Counted from the first letter of the stretch, positions 1 to 9,274 are shown. The stretch: DNA of 64,000 bases from Streptomyces atratus (GCF_014648655.1 NZ_BMRN01000002.1:62001-126000); one strand, 5' to 3'. Notes: generated by a model from the sequence alone, not told the origin. Numbers and translations: made by a program.

Positions 1-43
1 ACTCCGGCCGGCTTCCGGCCGACACCCAGGAGATACGACCGCC

Positions 44-1105
44 ATGCGCAAGAACCACCTCAAGCCCATAGCCGCCGTCACCGGCTGTCTCGCCCTCGCC
101 GCCACCCTCTCCGCCTGCGGCGGCTCCTCGGCCGCCTCCGACGAGAAGGTCGTCACCGTCTACAGCGCGGACGGCCTCAAGGGCGAGAACGGCGACGGCT
201 GGTACGACAAGGTCTTCAAGGACTTCGAGAAGAAGACCGGCATCGAGGTCAAGTACGTGGAGGGCGGCTCCGGAGAGATGGTGCAGCGCGCCGTCCGCGA
301 GAAGTCCAACACCCAGGCCGATGTGCTGGTCACCCTGCCGCCGTTCATCCAGCAGGCCGACAGCAAGGGCCTTCTGACGGCGTACGCACCGGCCGGCTCC
401 GACAAGGTCGACGGCGCCGACAAGGCGTCCGACTCCAAGTGGACCTCCGTCGTCAACAACTACTTCGGCTTCATCCACAACAAGAAGGAGCTGAAGTCGG
501 CACCCACCACCTGGGAGGAGCTGCTCGACGGAAAGTTCAAGAACAAGATCCAGTACTCCACCCCAGGAGTCGCCGGTGACGGCACGGCCGTACTGATCAA
601 GGCCATGCACGACTTCGGCGGCAAGGAGCAGGCGATGGAGTACCTGAAGAAGCTCCAGGCAAACAACGTCGGCCCGTCCGCCTCCACCGGCAAGCTCGCT
701 CCCAAGGTCGACAAGGGCGAACTGCTCGCCGCCAACGGCGACGTCCAGATGAACTACGCACAGTCCAAGGACATGCCGAACCTCGGCATCTGGTTCCCCG
801 CGAAGGAGGGCGGCAAGGCCACCACCTTCGCTCTGCCGTACGCCGCCGGCCTGGTCGACAAGGCCCCGCACAGCGCCAACGGCAAGAAGCTGCTCGACTT
901 CATGCTCTCCGAGCAGGCCCAGAAGGACGTCAGCGCGGTCGGCGGCGGCTTCTCGGCCCGCAAGGACGTCGAGGCCACCGACGCCAACGCCACCGAGCTT
1001 GCCGGGCTGATGGACGGCGTGGAGATCTTCCAGCCCGACTGGTCGGACATCGGCACCAACCTGGACACGTACGTCGAGGCCTGGAAGGCGGCCACCGGCA
1101 GCTGA
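44..1105 (+). CDS. Phosphonate/iron-type ABC substrate-binding lipoprotein
   Basis: This 353-residue extracellular solute-binding protein has a lipobox (LSAC, Cys25), so it should be lipid-anchored outside the membrane. The fold-type features (an opening VTVYSADG strand, TTWEELLDGKFKNKI, an ATTFALPYAAGLV hinge region) are those of the family annotated as 2-aminoethylphosphonate or Fe(III)/thiamine binding. The likely role is to deliver such a ligand to an ABC permease. The ATG at 44 follows AGGAGA closely. No permease or ATPase gene lies downstream, so partners are probably upstream of the window. The family call is firm; the ligand is inferred only from resemblance. Confidence 0.75.
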   Translation: MRKNHLKPIAAVTGCLALAATLSACGGSSAASDEKVVTVYSADGLKGENGDGWYDKVFKDFEKKTGIEVKYVEGGSGEMVQRAVREKSNTQADVLVTLPPFIQQADSKGLLTAYAPAGSDKVDGADKASDSKWTSVVNNYFGFIHNKKELKSAPTTWEELLDGKFKNKIQYSTPGVAGDGTAVLIKAMHDFGGKEQAMEYLKKLQANNVGPSASTGKLAPKVDKGELLAANGDVQMNYAQSKDMPNLGIWFPAKEGGKATTFALPYAAGLVDKAPHSANGKKLLDFMLSEQAQKDVSAVGGGFSARKDVEATDANATELAGLMDGVEIFQPDWSDIGTNLDTYVEAWKAATGS

Positions 1106-1165
1106 CCGCAGGCCGGCGATTCACCTTGAGGAAAAGGGACTTCGGCGGATCATCGCGCAAAGGTA

Positions 1166-1181
1166 ACGGGTCTGGACCGTC
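1166..1181. promoter_or_regulatory. Possible DasR-type box (weak)
   Basis: The sequence ACGGGTCTGGACCGTC contains the near-palindrome GGTCTGGACC and matches about 11 of 16 positions of the DasR responsive element ACTGGTCTAGACCACT as I remember it. It lies about 170 bases upstream of the NagD-like phosphatase gene. It may be chance. Confidence 0.25.
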
Positions 1182-1353
1182 CCGAAGGCGGCACCGGGCG
1201 GCCGGGCGCCGGTGGTCCGGCACCGGGTGATTCGGCACCGGGCGTTCCGGCCGTATCGGCTGGTTGAACGGACGGCCTAAAATCGGGGATGTCGGCGCTG
1301 CACAACGCGGTGCCGCCGGCGTCCCCGCACACGGCGTACGGCAGGAGTCCCAC

Positions 1354-2142
1354 ATGGCAGAGCGCAAGCCGATCTCATCCTGGCTCACCGACATGGACGG
1401 AGTCCTGATCCACGAGGGGACTCCGATCCCCGGGGCGGATGCCTTCATCAAGCGGTTGCGGGACTCGGGGCTGCCCTTCCTGGTCCTCACGAACAACTCG
1501 ATCTACACCGCTCGTGACCTCCACGCCCGCCTGGACCGCATGGGTCTCGACGTACCTGTGGAGAACATCTGGACCTCCGCCCTGGCCACCGCCCAGTTCC
1601 TGGACGACCAGCGGCCCGGCGGCACGGCGTACGTCATCGGAGAGGCCGGGCTCACCACCGCCCTGCACGACATCGGCTATGTTCTCACCGACCACGACCC
1701 GGACTACGTGGTCCTCGGCGAGACCCGCACGTACAGCTTCGAGGCGCTCACCAAGGCGATAAGGCTGATCAACGGCGGCGCCCGCTTCATCTGCACCAAC
1801 CCGGACGAGACCGGCCCGTCCGCCGAGGGCCCGCTGCCCGCCACCGGGTCCGTCGCCGCCCTCATCACCAAGGCCACCGGCAAGGCCCCGTATTTCGCGG
1901 GCAAGCCCAACCCGCTGATGATGCGCACCGGGCTCAACGCGATCGGCGCCCACTCCGAGTCCAGCGCCATGATCGGCGACCGGATGGACACCGATGTGCT
2001 GGCCGGCCTGGAGGCGGGGATGCAGACGTTCCTGGTCCTCACCGGTCTCACCGCAATGGCGGATATCGACAGGTACCCCTTCCGGCCGTCCACGGTCGTC
2101 GATTCCATCGCCGATCTGGTCGACCTCGTCGACGTGAGCTGA
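1354..2142 (+). CDS. HAD-IIA (NagD-like) phosphatase
   Basis: The 262-residue product is a cytoplasmic HAD-superfamily hydrolase. Motif I is TDMDGVL with nucleophile Asp13 and acid/base Asp15, motif II is LTNNS, and the C-terminal motif is GDRMDTD near residue 208. A large cap between motifs II and III marks subclass IIA, which includes NagD and PNPase-like phosphatases. The ATG at 1354 is chosen because GCAGGAG lies just upstream; an in-frame ATG at 1264 would add 30 residues that do not look like HAD sequence. The substrate is unknown; sugar or nucleoside monophosphates are typical for the family. Confidence 0.85.
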   Translation: MAERKPISSWLTDMDGVLIHEGTPIPGADAFIKRLRDSGLPFLVLTNNSIYTARDLHARLDRMGLDVPVENIWTSALATAQFLDDQRPGGTAYVIGEAGLTTALHDIGYVLTDHDPDYVVLGETRTYSFEALTKAIRLINGGARFICTNPDETGPSAEGPLPATGSVAALITKATGKAPYFAGKPNPLMMRTGLNAIGAHSESSAMIGDRMDTDVLAGLEAGMQTFLVLTGLTAMADIDRYPFRPSTVVDSIADLVDLVDVS

Positions 2143-2275
2143 GCCCGGCGGGGCGCCGGCCCGAGGGGGCGGGGGGAAACGTTCCGAGGGGGCCTTGCCT
2201 GCCAGCCCCGCCCCCTGTGCTCCTGCGGATGCGAAAAGCCGGAGCAGGCGTGAACCTTCCCTAAGGAGGTTCACG

Positions 2276-2836
2276 ATGCGTTCGATACCCCTCACGTTCT
2301 GTGCCGTCGCGGCCGTCGCGGCGACCCTGGTGCCGGCTTCCGCCGCGCTGGCCGAGTCCGGGTCCGACCAGACGGGCTCGGACTCCCGCACCACACTCTC
2401 GGTGACCCCGCCCTCCGCCGCCGCGGGCGGCGACGTGGCCCTCAGGCTGGACGCCTGCGGGGGCAAGGAGGCCAGGGGCACTTCCGATGCCTTCGTCTCG
2501 GAGGCGCGCTTCTCGCCCGCCACGGACGGGGGGCTCTTCGCGCAGGCCCGGATCAGCTCGGACGCCTCCCCGGGCGACCACGACATCCAGATCGTCTGTA
2601 CGGACGACAAAGGCACCAAGGCATCCGGCAGGGTCACCGTCATCGACCGCGACCGGGCGACGCCCCTCGCCCCGGTCAGCGCGGGCGGCGGCGGCACCGC
2701 CGTCCTCACCGACAAGGAAGCCCATCAGGACGGCCCCGGCGTCGTGCATGTGGTGATCGGTCTGGCCCTGGCCGCCGTCGCGGCCGCCGCCGTGGGGTTC
2801 CGCAGCGTGCGCCGTCGCCGCCCGGCCGAGGACTGA
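2276..2836 (+). CDS. Secreted protein with C-terminal anchor, sortase partner
   Basis: This 186-residue protein has a Sec signal peptide (about 1-27), an Ig-like or beta-rich middle with two cysteines, a Pro/Gly linker ending PLAPVSAGGGG, one C-terminal membrane helix (about 160-178) and a basic tail RRRR. This is the layout of a cell-wall sorting signal, but no LPXTG or LAXTG motif is present. The ATG at 2276 follows a near-perfect ribosome site TAAGGAGGT. The class F sortase gene starts two bases after the stop codon, so the two are almost certainly one operon and possibly a substrate-enzyme pair. The function beyond surface display is unknown. Confidence 0.75.
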   Translation: MRSIPLTFCAVAAVAATLVPASAALAESGSDQTGSDSRTTLSVTPPSAAAGGDVALRLDACGGKEARGTSDAFVSEARFSPATDGGLFAQARISSDASPGDHDIQIVCTDDKGTKASGRVTVIDRDRATPLAPVSAGGGGTAVLTDKEAHQDGPGVVHVVIGLALAAVAAAAVGFRSVRRRRPAED

Positions 2837-2837
2837 C

Positions 2838-3521
2838 GTGTCCGCCCCCGACCGCCCCGAGGGTCGCGGTCGGCTGCTCACCGGAGTGACCTGGGCCGTC
2901 CTGCTGATGGGTCTGTGGCTCTGGGGCCGCGACATCGCCGACGGCTCCGGCGCCAGCTCCGCCCCGACCACTGGCGACATCGCCGCGGTCGGGCGCCCGC
3001 TCGGCGTCCCGCTGCCGCCGCCGCACGACCCGATCGAGGGCGCCGCGCCGGAGCGCGTCGAGGTCCCGTCGATCGGCGTCGACGCGCCCGTGGTCGCCCG
3101 TGGCCTGGACAAGGACGGGGCGATCGAACCACCGCCGTTCGACACGCCCCGGACCGTCGGCTGGTACGGCAGCGGCACCGAGCCCGGCGCGAAGGGCCCC
3201 GCCCTCTTCGTCGGCCACGTCGACACCGAGACCCAGCCGGCTGTCTTCTACGGGCTCAGCGCGGCCCGCCCCGGTGCCAAGGTCGAGGTGACCCGCGCGG
3301 ACGGCAGGGTCGCCGAATTCACCATCGACGACGTTCAGGTCTTCACCCGGGAACGCTTCAACGCCGACAAGGCGTACGGCCCTCGTGAGAAGGGCCGCGC
3401 GGAACTCCGTCTGATCACCTGCGGCGGCACCTACGACCGGGCGGCGCGCTCGTACGACGCGAACGTGGTCGTCTCGGCCTACCTCACCGGTGAGAAGTCC
3501 GCAGGGAGCGGCAGCGGCTGA
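2838..3521 (+). CDS. Class F sortase
   Basis: A 227-residue membrane-anchored transpeptidase. One N-terminal helix (about 13-30) is followed by the sortase barrel. His127 (LFVGHVDT), Cys195 (RLITCGG) and an Arg at about 204 form the expected catalytic triad. Class F is the type common in actinobacteria. The start is GTG at 2838, one base after the previous stop. The immediate upstream partner is a secreted protein with a C-terminal helix but no LPXTG, so either the sortase recognises another motif there or it acts on proteins encoded elsewhere. Confidence 0.88.
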   Translation: MSAPDRPEGRGRLLTGVTWAVLLMGLWLWGRDIADGSGASSAPTTGDIAAVGRPLGVPLPPPHDPIEGAAPERVEVPSIGVDAPVVARGLDKDGAIEPPPFDTPRTVGWYGSGTEPGAKGPALFVGHVDTETQPAVFYGLSAARPGAKVEVTRADGRVAEFTIDDVQVFTRERFNADKAYGPREKGRAELRLITCGGTYDRAARSYDANVVVSAYLTGEKSAGSGSG

Positions 3522-3714
3522 CGGCGCCGACACGGGAGGCCAGGGGGGCGGACCGTGCCAGACGCTCCAGGTCCATGAACCGCCTTGGCTCAGCACCTTT
3601 CTGACGTAACGTCGGCAATCGGTCACTCTCGGCTTCCGGGTGAACGGACAGAAGCCCTGTGCCAGGATGAAGGGGACGCGGCAGTGCACCGCCGCCGCAC
3701 CCGAGGGGGAGTGG

Positions 3715-4764
3715 ATGTACGGCAGCTGCAACGGCCGGTCGGGCGTGGTGCGGGCGGGTGCGGTGGCCGCGGTCGGGGCCGTTCTGCTGCTCGCGGGATG
3801 TTCCTCCTCGTCCGGCTCATCCGGTTCATCCCCCGGTTCCGGCGGCGCGGGAAAGAATGCCGGTGCCATCGGTCAGCGTCCCGGGGGCAGCGATCCGTAC
3901 TGGGTCAACCCGGACGGGAACGCGGCCAGGCAGGTCGCCGCGTACACGAAGGACGGCGACGGGGAGAACGCCGGCCTGATCGAGAAGATCGCGCGGCAGC
4001 CCGTCGGCGAGTGGATCGGCCCGGACGATCCGGAGGCCGAGGCGAAGGGCTTCACGGAGGCGGCCGAGAAGGCCGGCCGGGAAGCGCTGCTGGTCCTCTA
4101 CAACATCCCGCACCGTGACTGCGGCCAGTTCTCCAAGGGCGGCGCCGCCGACGGCAATGCGTACCGGGCCTGGCTGGAGGGCGTCGCCAAGGGTATCGGT
4201 GACCGGCGCGCCACGGTGATCCTGGAGCCGGACGCGCTGCTGCACATGGTCGACGGGTGCACGCCGCAGGAGTTCCACGAGGAGCGGTACGACCTGCTGA
4301 AGGGGGCCGCCGAGCGGCTCAAGCAGCAGCCGGACACGCGCGTCTACATGGACGCCGGCAATGCCGGCTGGCGCACCCCCGACGCGCTCTTCCGGCCGCT
4401 TTGGCGGGCGGGCATCGCAGCGGCCGACGGATTCGCCGTCAACGTCTCCAACTTTCAGACCACGGCGGCCAGTACGGACTTCGGCAAGCAGCTCTCGGCG
4501 AAGATCGGCGACAAGCCGTTCGTCATCGACACCAGCCGCAACGGCAACGGCCCGTACAGCGGGGGCGCGCCCGAGGAGAACTGGTGCAATCCGCCCGGCC
4601 GCGCGCTCGGCGAGACGCCGACGACCGACACGGGTGACGAACTGGTCGACGCATACCTCTGGGTCAAGCGGCCCGGCGAGTCCGACGGTGACTGCAAGGG
4701 CGGCCCGAAGGCGGGCGATTGGTGGCCCGAGTACGCGCTGGGGCTGGCCCGGGCGACGAAATAG
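3715..4764 (+). CDS. cslZ: GH6 endoglucanase lipoprotein (CslZ-type)
   Basis: A 349-residue glycoside hydrolase family 6 protein. The lipobox LAGC places Cys29 as the lipidated residue, followed by a Ser/Gly linker. The GH6 catalytic acid motif is ILEPDAL (Asp173), and later blocks include YMDAGNAGW, FAVNVSNF, FVIDTSRNGNG and WVKRPGESDGDC. It would cut beta-1,4-glucan at the cell surface. It converges on glxA and cslA, the arrangement known for the Streptomyces tip-glycan locus, where the endoglucanase is thought to remodel the CslA product. The ATG at 3715 was preferred because GAGGGGGA lies just upstream; GTG at 3711 is out of frame. Confidence 0.88.
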   Translation: MYGSCNGRSGVVRAGAVAAVGAVLLLAGCSSSSGSSGSSPGSGGAGKNAGAIGQRPGGSDPYWVNPDGNAARQVAAYTKDGDGENAGLIEKIARQPVGEWIGPDDPEAEAKGFTEAAEKAGREALLVLYNIPHRDCGQFSKGGAADGNAYRAWLEGVAKGIGDRRATVILEPDALLHMVDGCTPQEFHEERYDLLKGAAERLKQQPDTRVYMDAGNAGWRTPDALFRPLWRAGIAAADGFAVNVSNFQTTAASTDFGKQLSAKIGDKPFVIDTSRNGNGPYSGGAPEENWCNPPGRALGETPTTDTGDELVDAYLWVKRPGESDGDCKGGPKAGDWWPEYALGLARATK

Positions 4765-4765
4765 G

Positions 4766-4828
4766 GTGCGGGGCGCCCCGGATCGCCGGATGCCCCCGTG
4801 CGGGGCGCCCCGGATCACCGGACGCCCC
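4766..4828. repeat. Two tandem 31-32 bp GC-rich repeats
   Basis: The unit beginning GTGCGGGGCGCCCCGGATC occurs at 4766-4797 and again at 4798-4828 with few changes. It fills the gap between the convergent endoglucanase and glxA genes. Each unit contains the self-complementary stretch GGGGCGCCCC, so the pair may work as a bidirectional terminator. Confidence 0.6.
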
Positions 4829-4845
4829 GCCCCGGGGACCCGCAC

Positions 4846-6780
4846 CTACGGCACCTCGACCCACATCCCCTCGGACGGCGTCCCCCTGTCGTCCGTCACG
4901 AACAGCATGTACCACCCCGACGGAACCAACGCCCGGTTCCCCGGCACCGTCACCGTGATCCCGCCCGCCGTCCTCTTCAGGCCCAGCGCCACCGACCGCT
5001 GGTCGGTGTCCGTGACATGGGTGACCGCACTCGGCCGCATCAGCTTCGCCGAGGTGATCGTCGCCCCGCGAGCCGTCGTGAACCTGCCCGTACCGCCGCG
5101 TCGGATGCTCTTCGGCCCGGCCGTCAGCTCCGGGCGCGAGCCGCGGTACAGATACGGCGGCGTGTAGATCTCGATGCGCTGCTCGAAGACACCCGGCCGG
5201 GTGTTCGCCCGGTCCGCGTAGAGCGAGTCCGAGCCGAAGACCATGACCCGGCCGTCAGGGAGGAGTACGGACCCCGAGTGGTAGTTGCGGCCCACCGCCG
5301 GGTCGGCGACCCGCTTGTACGTGTCCGTCCTCGGGTCGTACAGCCGGGCCTGCAGCACATTGGACCCGCCGCGGCCGCGGTAGTCGTTGGAGCCGCCGGT
5401 GACCAGCAGCGAGTCGTCGGGGAGGAGGGAGGCGCTCGGATAGCGGGTGCCTTCCTCCAGCGAGGCGCCGTCCCGGAACCTCGGGGCGGGGTCCTTCAGG
5501 TCGACCAGACGTGACTTGGCGCTCGACCTGTCGGACTCGCCGACCCCTCCTCCGCCGATGACCATGAACTTCTCGTCCTGGGCCGGGGGCAGCCGTACCG
5601 TCGCCGAGGTCTCCATCTCGTCGGCGTCGCCCATGCCGGGGATCTTCCTGAAACGGTTCGTCGCCAGATCCCAGATGCCGGGCTCGCGGCCGACATCGGC
5701 GGGGCCGTATCCGGCGTTCGAACCGGAGTAGAAGAGCTTCCCGTCGTTCAGCAGGAAGACCGCGGGGTACGTGGGGAACCTCCGGACGATGCCGGTGTAC
5801 TGCCACTTCCTGGTCTTCGGGTCGTAGATCTCGTCCTTGCCGGGGACGATCTGCCCGATCTCGTCCAGCCCGGAGAGGGCGAGGACCCTGCCGTCCCGGA
5901 GGGTGGTCAGCGTCGGGTACCAGCGCGCCTCGTTCATCGGGTCGACGGTGATGTACTTCTCCGCCACCGGGTCGAACTCGAAGGCTTCCCGGATGCCCTG
6001 GAAGTCCTTCTTGTCGAGGGCGAGCTTCTGCGCGATTCCGTACACGTTCCGCGCGTCGGAGCCGGTCAGGCCCGCGATCCGGTAGTTGTCCTCGGTGCCC
6101 GTCCCGTACTTCTCACCGGATTTCTGTGCCTCGACATAGATCCGGCCGAGGCCGGCGTCGTTGCGCAGGAACGCGCCGGTCCTCCGGTCGAAGACCTTGG
6201 TGGCCCTCTCGACCAGCACCGGATCCTTGGAGACGAACGTCCTGCCGTTGGCACTGCCCGTGAACCGGGTGCCCGCGGGCAGGGTGATCGGCTTGTCCGG
6301 GTCCTCGTTGTGGACGATCATCAGGCCGCCGGCCTTGGTGACATCGCCCTTGAGCTTCTCGTAACGCCTGGTGCCGCCGGCTATGAGCAGCTTGCCGTCG
6401 GGCAGCTGGGTGTGACCCGAGCAGAACATGTCCTTGGGCGTGGGCATGTTCGTGAACTCATCGGTCTTCGGGTCCCACAGCACCGACCGGAAACTCTTCG
6501 CGTCGAAGTTCTTCCGGTTGTTGCCGGAGCCCGCGACGAGCAGCACCTTGCCGGTGTGCAGCAGTGCCGCGTGGATCGTATTGATCCGGTACCCGGAAGG
6601 GATGTCCAGGAGGTCCCAGTGGCCGTTCGCGGCCTTGTAGTCCGGCTTATTGATCTTGTACTCGTGGTAGCGCTCGCTGCTGAAGCGGTACACCCACGGC
6701 CCGTTCGCTCCCGAGAGCGCCAGAACCACCGCCGTACTCATCGCCATGCGGCGGGTACGGAGGCTCGGACGGTACTTCAT
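4846..6780 (-). CDS. glxA: Mononuclear copper radical oxidase GlxA
   Basis: A 644-residue galactose-oxidase-like kelch propeller with an N-terminal membrane or signal helix (about 12-30). Cys120 in MFCSGHT corresponds to the Cys of the Tyr-Cys redox cofactor. The VGRNYHSGSVLLPDGRV block supplies the axial Tyr and a copper-ligand His, and the C-terminal DUF1929-type domain carries the second His. GlxA oxidises an alcohol, probably on the CslA glycan, to aldehyde plus H2O2 outside the cell and is needed for tip glycan and morphology in S. lividans. Its ATG overlaps the cslA stop codon (ATGA), giving translational coupling. Confidence 0.93.
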   Translation of the reverse strand: MKYRPSLRTRRMAMSTAVVLALSGANGPWVYRFSSERYHEYKINKPDYKAANGHWDLLDIPSGYRINTIHAALLHTGKVLLVAGSGNNRKNFDAKSFRSVLWDPKTDEFTNMPTPKDMFCSGHTQLPDGKLLIAGGTRRYEKLKGDVTKAGGLMIVHNEDPDKPITLPAGTRFTGSANGRTFVSKDPVLVERATKVFDRRTGAFLRNDAGLGRIYVEAQKSGEKYGTGTEDNYRIAGLTGSDARNVYGIAQKLALDKKDFQGIREAFEFDPVAEKYITVDPMNEARWYPTLTTLRDGRVLALSGLDEIGQIVPGKDEIYDPKTRKWQYTGIVRRFPTYPAVFLLNDGKLFYSGSNAGYGPADVGREPGIWDLATNRFRKIPGMGDADEMETSATVRLPPAQDEKFMVIGGGGVGESDRSSAKSRLVDLKDPAPRFRDGASLEEGTRYPSASLLPDDSLLVTGGSNDYRGRGGSNVLQARLYDPRTDTYKRVADPAVGRNYHSGSVLLPDGRVMVFGSDSLYADRANTRPGVFEQRIEIYTPPYLYRGSRPELTAGPKSIRRGGTGRFTTARGATITSAKLMRPSAVTHVTDTDQRSVALGLKRTAGGITVTVPGNRALVPSGWYMLFVTDDRGTPSEGMWVEVP

Positions 6781-8681
6781 CGTTCACGTCCTCCAAGAGC
6801 GGTCTGCATGGTCCGTTCGTCGTCGGCCCGCTCGGGATCGGCCCGTATGCGCGCCGGCTGCGGGGGTGGGGTGGTGCGCCGCTTCCGCTTCTCCGTGCGG
6901 ACGGTGTACTGCCAGCCGAGGACCGGTGCCGCGGTGATCAGCAGTGCCATGGCGGCCCAGGTGAGCATCGCCGGATGGCTGTGTCCGAGTACGAAGGAGG
7001 CGGTGATGGAGCCGCCGAAGACCAGGAGGAAGAAGAGGTGGATCCGGAAGGTGCCGAAGAGGGTGTCCGGGCTGGACGAGTCACCCTTGGGCGTCACCAC
7101 GAACGAGCTCTTGCGGCGCAGCACGGCATCCAGCAGCGAGCGTGCGTAGACCGGGGCGGAGAGCGCGGACATCATCATGCCGGCCAGGCCGCCGGAGCCC
7201 TCGGGCTCGTGCGGTGAGACATTGTGCCGCCGGTTCCAGATGTACAGGCCGATCTGGAGCGCCGAGGCATTGCCGTACAACATCATCCAGACCGTCGGGT
7301 CGATCTGCACGCCCGAGGCGCCCGTCCCCAGGAACAGGGCGCAACTCAGCGCCGCGAGGATCCAGTTCAGGGCGGACATCGGGTAGAAGATGATCATCAT
7401 GGTGTAGTTGAAGAGCTTGCCCACGGGGAGCGAGAAGAAGCCCTTCCAGTACTGCTTGAGGATCGTCTCGTACGTCCCCCGCGACCAGCGAAGCTGCTGG
7501 GTGAAGAAGTCCGTCCACGCGGTCGGGCCCTCGCCGACGGCCAGCACGTCCGGGGTGTAGACCGAGCGCCACTTGCGGCCGGTCCGCGGATTGCGGGCGC
7601 GGTGCATCTCGAAGCCGGTCGCCATGTCCTCGGTGATCGAGTCGTACAGACCGCCGATCTGCTTGAGGGCAGAGATCCGCACCGCGTTGCTGGTGCCGAC
7701 GAACATAGGGGCGCCGTAGCGGTTGCCCGCGCGCTGGATCAGCGCGTGGAAGAGGAACTGCTGGGACTCGGCGGCCTTGGTGACCAATGTGTCGTAGTTG
7801 CCGTAGACCTGCGGGCCGATGACGAAGCCGACGTCCGGGTCACGGAAATAGCCGAGCATCCGCTCCAGATAGTTGGGCAGCGGTACGTGATCGGTGTCGA
7901 CGGAGGCGAAGAAGTCGTACTCGCCGCCGTGCGCGTCCAGCCAGGCGTTGTAGTTGCCGTGCTTGGTCCTCGCCCGGTGCGCACCCTCGGCCCGGTTCCA
8001 GTGCGCGACGCCCTTGCGGGTGAAGTGGTGCACCCCGAGCCGGGCGCAGACCTCCTTCACTGCCGGGTCGTCGCCCTCGTCGAGCAGCCAGACGTGCACC
8101 GTCCCGCGGTGCCGGATGCGGACCGCGGCCTGAAGGGTCTTCGTCACCATCTCCAGGGGCTCCTTGCCCGGGACGAAGGAGGTGAGGAAGGCGACCCTGG
8201 TGCCGGTCTCCGGTACGACCGGGACCGGGTCGCGCGCGACCAGCGTCGCGTGTGCGTTCGACAGGACGTTCAGTGTGCGGAAGAGCTCGATCAGGCCGAT
8301 CGAGACCAGCATCACGATGTCGAGGACCAGCAGCGTGTCGTTCTTGAGGTTCGGATCGCGCCGCGTCCAGTGATCCGGCTGCATGAGCCAGACGAACAGG
8401 CCGATCGAGACGAGGGGCGCGGCGCCCAGCAGGAGCGCCGCGCGGATTCTGTGCGGCTCCTGCGAGAGCAGCGAGCGGTACTGCACCCGGTACGGTCTGT
8501 CCGGATCGGGCCGGGTCAGTGGGCCGGCGAGCCGGCTGTAGTGCTCGTAGTCGTAACGCGGCAACGCATTCTCCGGGTGCCGCCGTTGTTCCCCGGTCCT
8601 CGGCCGCGCCAGGATCCGGAGCTGAGTGGTCCGGGAAGGGTCGTTGTTCTGCTGCCGGGCGCCTGTCGGCGTCGACGTCAT
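6777..8681 (-). CDS. cslA: Cellulose-synthase-like glycosyltransferase CslA
   Basis: A 634-residue GT2 polysaccharide synthase. Two membrane helices near residues 80-130 precede the cytoplasmic catalytic domain with FASVDTDHVPLPN (DxD), DSITEDMATG (TED) and QQLRWSRGT (QxxRW). Further helices follow, including FNYTMMIIFYPMSALNWIL and a C-terminal pair. It should polymerise a beta-glucan at hyphal tips. It is the first gene of the cslA-glxA operon, with a four-base overlap. The ATG at 8681 is preceded by a G-rich ribosome site. Confidence 0.93.
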   Translation of the reverse strand: MTSTPTGARQQNNDPSRTTQLRILARPRTGEQRRHPENALPRYDYEHYSRLAGPLTRPDPDRPYRVQYRSLLSQEPHRIRAALLLGAAPLVSIGLFVWLMQPDHWTRRDPNLKNDTLLVLDIVMLVSIGLIELFRTLNVLSNAHATLVARDPVPVVPETGTRVAFLTSFVPGKEPLEMVTKTLQAAVRIRHRGTVHVWLLDEGDDPAVKEVCARLGVHHFTRKGVAHWNRAEGAHRARTKHGNYNAWLDAHGGEYDFFASVDTDHVPLPNYLERMLGYFRDPDVGFVIGPQVYGNYDTLVTKAAESQQFLFHALIQRAGNRYGAPMFVGTSNAVRISALKQIGGLYDSITEDMATGFEMHRARNPRTGRKWRSVYTPDVLAVGEGPTAWTDFFTQQLRWSRGTYETILKQYWKGFFSLPVGKLFNYTMMIIFYPMSALNWILAALSCALFLGTGASGVQIDPTVWMMLYGNASALQIGLYIWNRRHNVSPHEPEGSGGLAGMMMSALSAPVYARSLLDAVLRRKSSFVVTPKGDSSSPDTLFGTFRIHLFFLLVFGGSITASFVLGHSHPAMLTWAAMALLITAAPVLGWQYTVRTEKRKRRTTPPPQPARIRADPERADDERTMQTALGGRER

Positions 8682-9159
8682 GGGTCATCCCCCTGCACGC
8701 ATGGTCGGTGCGTGACTGGTCGGTCGTCTCGGCCGCGGCGATTCCCCGTCGGTCGCCGCGGGCGACATCAATGGCGGGCGACCTTCCGCTCAGAGGCGGA
8801 ACGGCGCCCTTCCGGTTGCCTGATGCCTCCCCGGCATCTGTCCCTGAGCGGGGCCCCCACCCCACGTGGCGGACAACCGGAACTTCCCCCTCTGCATCCC
8901 CCAACTGCATGGCGCATCAGCCTGGTTGGAGCTGGCGGCCCCCTAGACAGGTTGTCCGACCCCGGTCCCGATCGCAAGGGTGAAAAGGGTGGGTTACCAG
9001 TCATACGTGCGATTTGCGGAGTCCTTGCGGAGGGGCGCGCGGAGGCGTATGCGAGAGCCCTGTGCGCCTCTGAGTGACGGGACGGCGACTGTGTGACAGC
9101 GGCGCGTCGCCCGTGGGTCCCGTGAAAGCGGCGATGCGGGGGTCCGGTTCGCGAACGAA
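8682..9159. other. Intergenic region upstream of cslA, no gene seen
   Basis: About 480 bases between the cslA start and the tRNA-Lys terminator. I find no convincing reading frame with Streptomyces codon bias and no RNA I recognise. It must hold the cslA promoter on the minus strand. Confidence 0.6.
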
Positions 9160-9192
9160 CAAGACCCCCTCACGCATGGTGAGGGGGTCTTG
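9160..9192 (-). terminator. Terminator of tRNA-Lys copy 1
   Basis: CAAGACCCCCTCAC pairs perfectly with GTGAGGGGGTCTTG around a five-base loop (14 bp stem), just 3' of the minus-strand tRNA. Confidence 0.85.
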
Positions 9193-9200
9193 ACTTTGCG

Positions 9201-9274
9201 TGCGCCGCCAGGGACTCGAACCCCGGACCCGCTGATTAAGAGTCAGCTGCTCTAACCAACTGAGCTAGCGGCGC
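9201..9274 (-). tRNA. tRNA-Lys (CTT), copy 1
   Basis: Read on the minus strand, the acceptor stem GCGCCGC pairs with GCGGCGC, discriminator A. The anticodon arm is GCTGA-CTCTTAA-TCAGC, giving anticodon CTT, and the T arm holds GGTTCGAGTCC. CCA is not encoded. The mature sequence is identical to those at 16884-16957 and 32343-32416. Confidence 0.96.

Noticed and set aside
1375..2715. A 446-codon open frame on the minus strand opposite the HAD and surface-protein genes
   Set aside because: It is a shadow created by GC-rich codons; the plus-strand genes have clear motifs and ribosome sites.
3711..3713. GTG at 3711 as start of the endoglucanase
   Set aside because: It is out of frame with the protein; ATG at 3715 fits the frame and the ribosome site.
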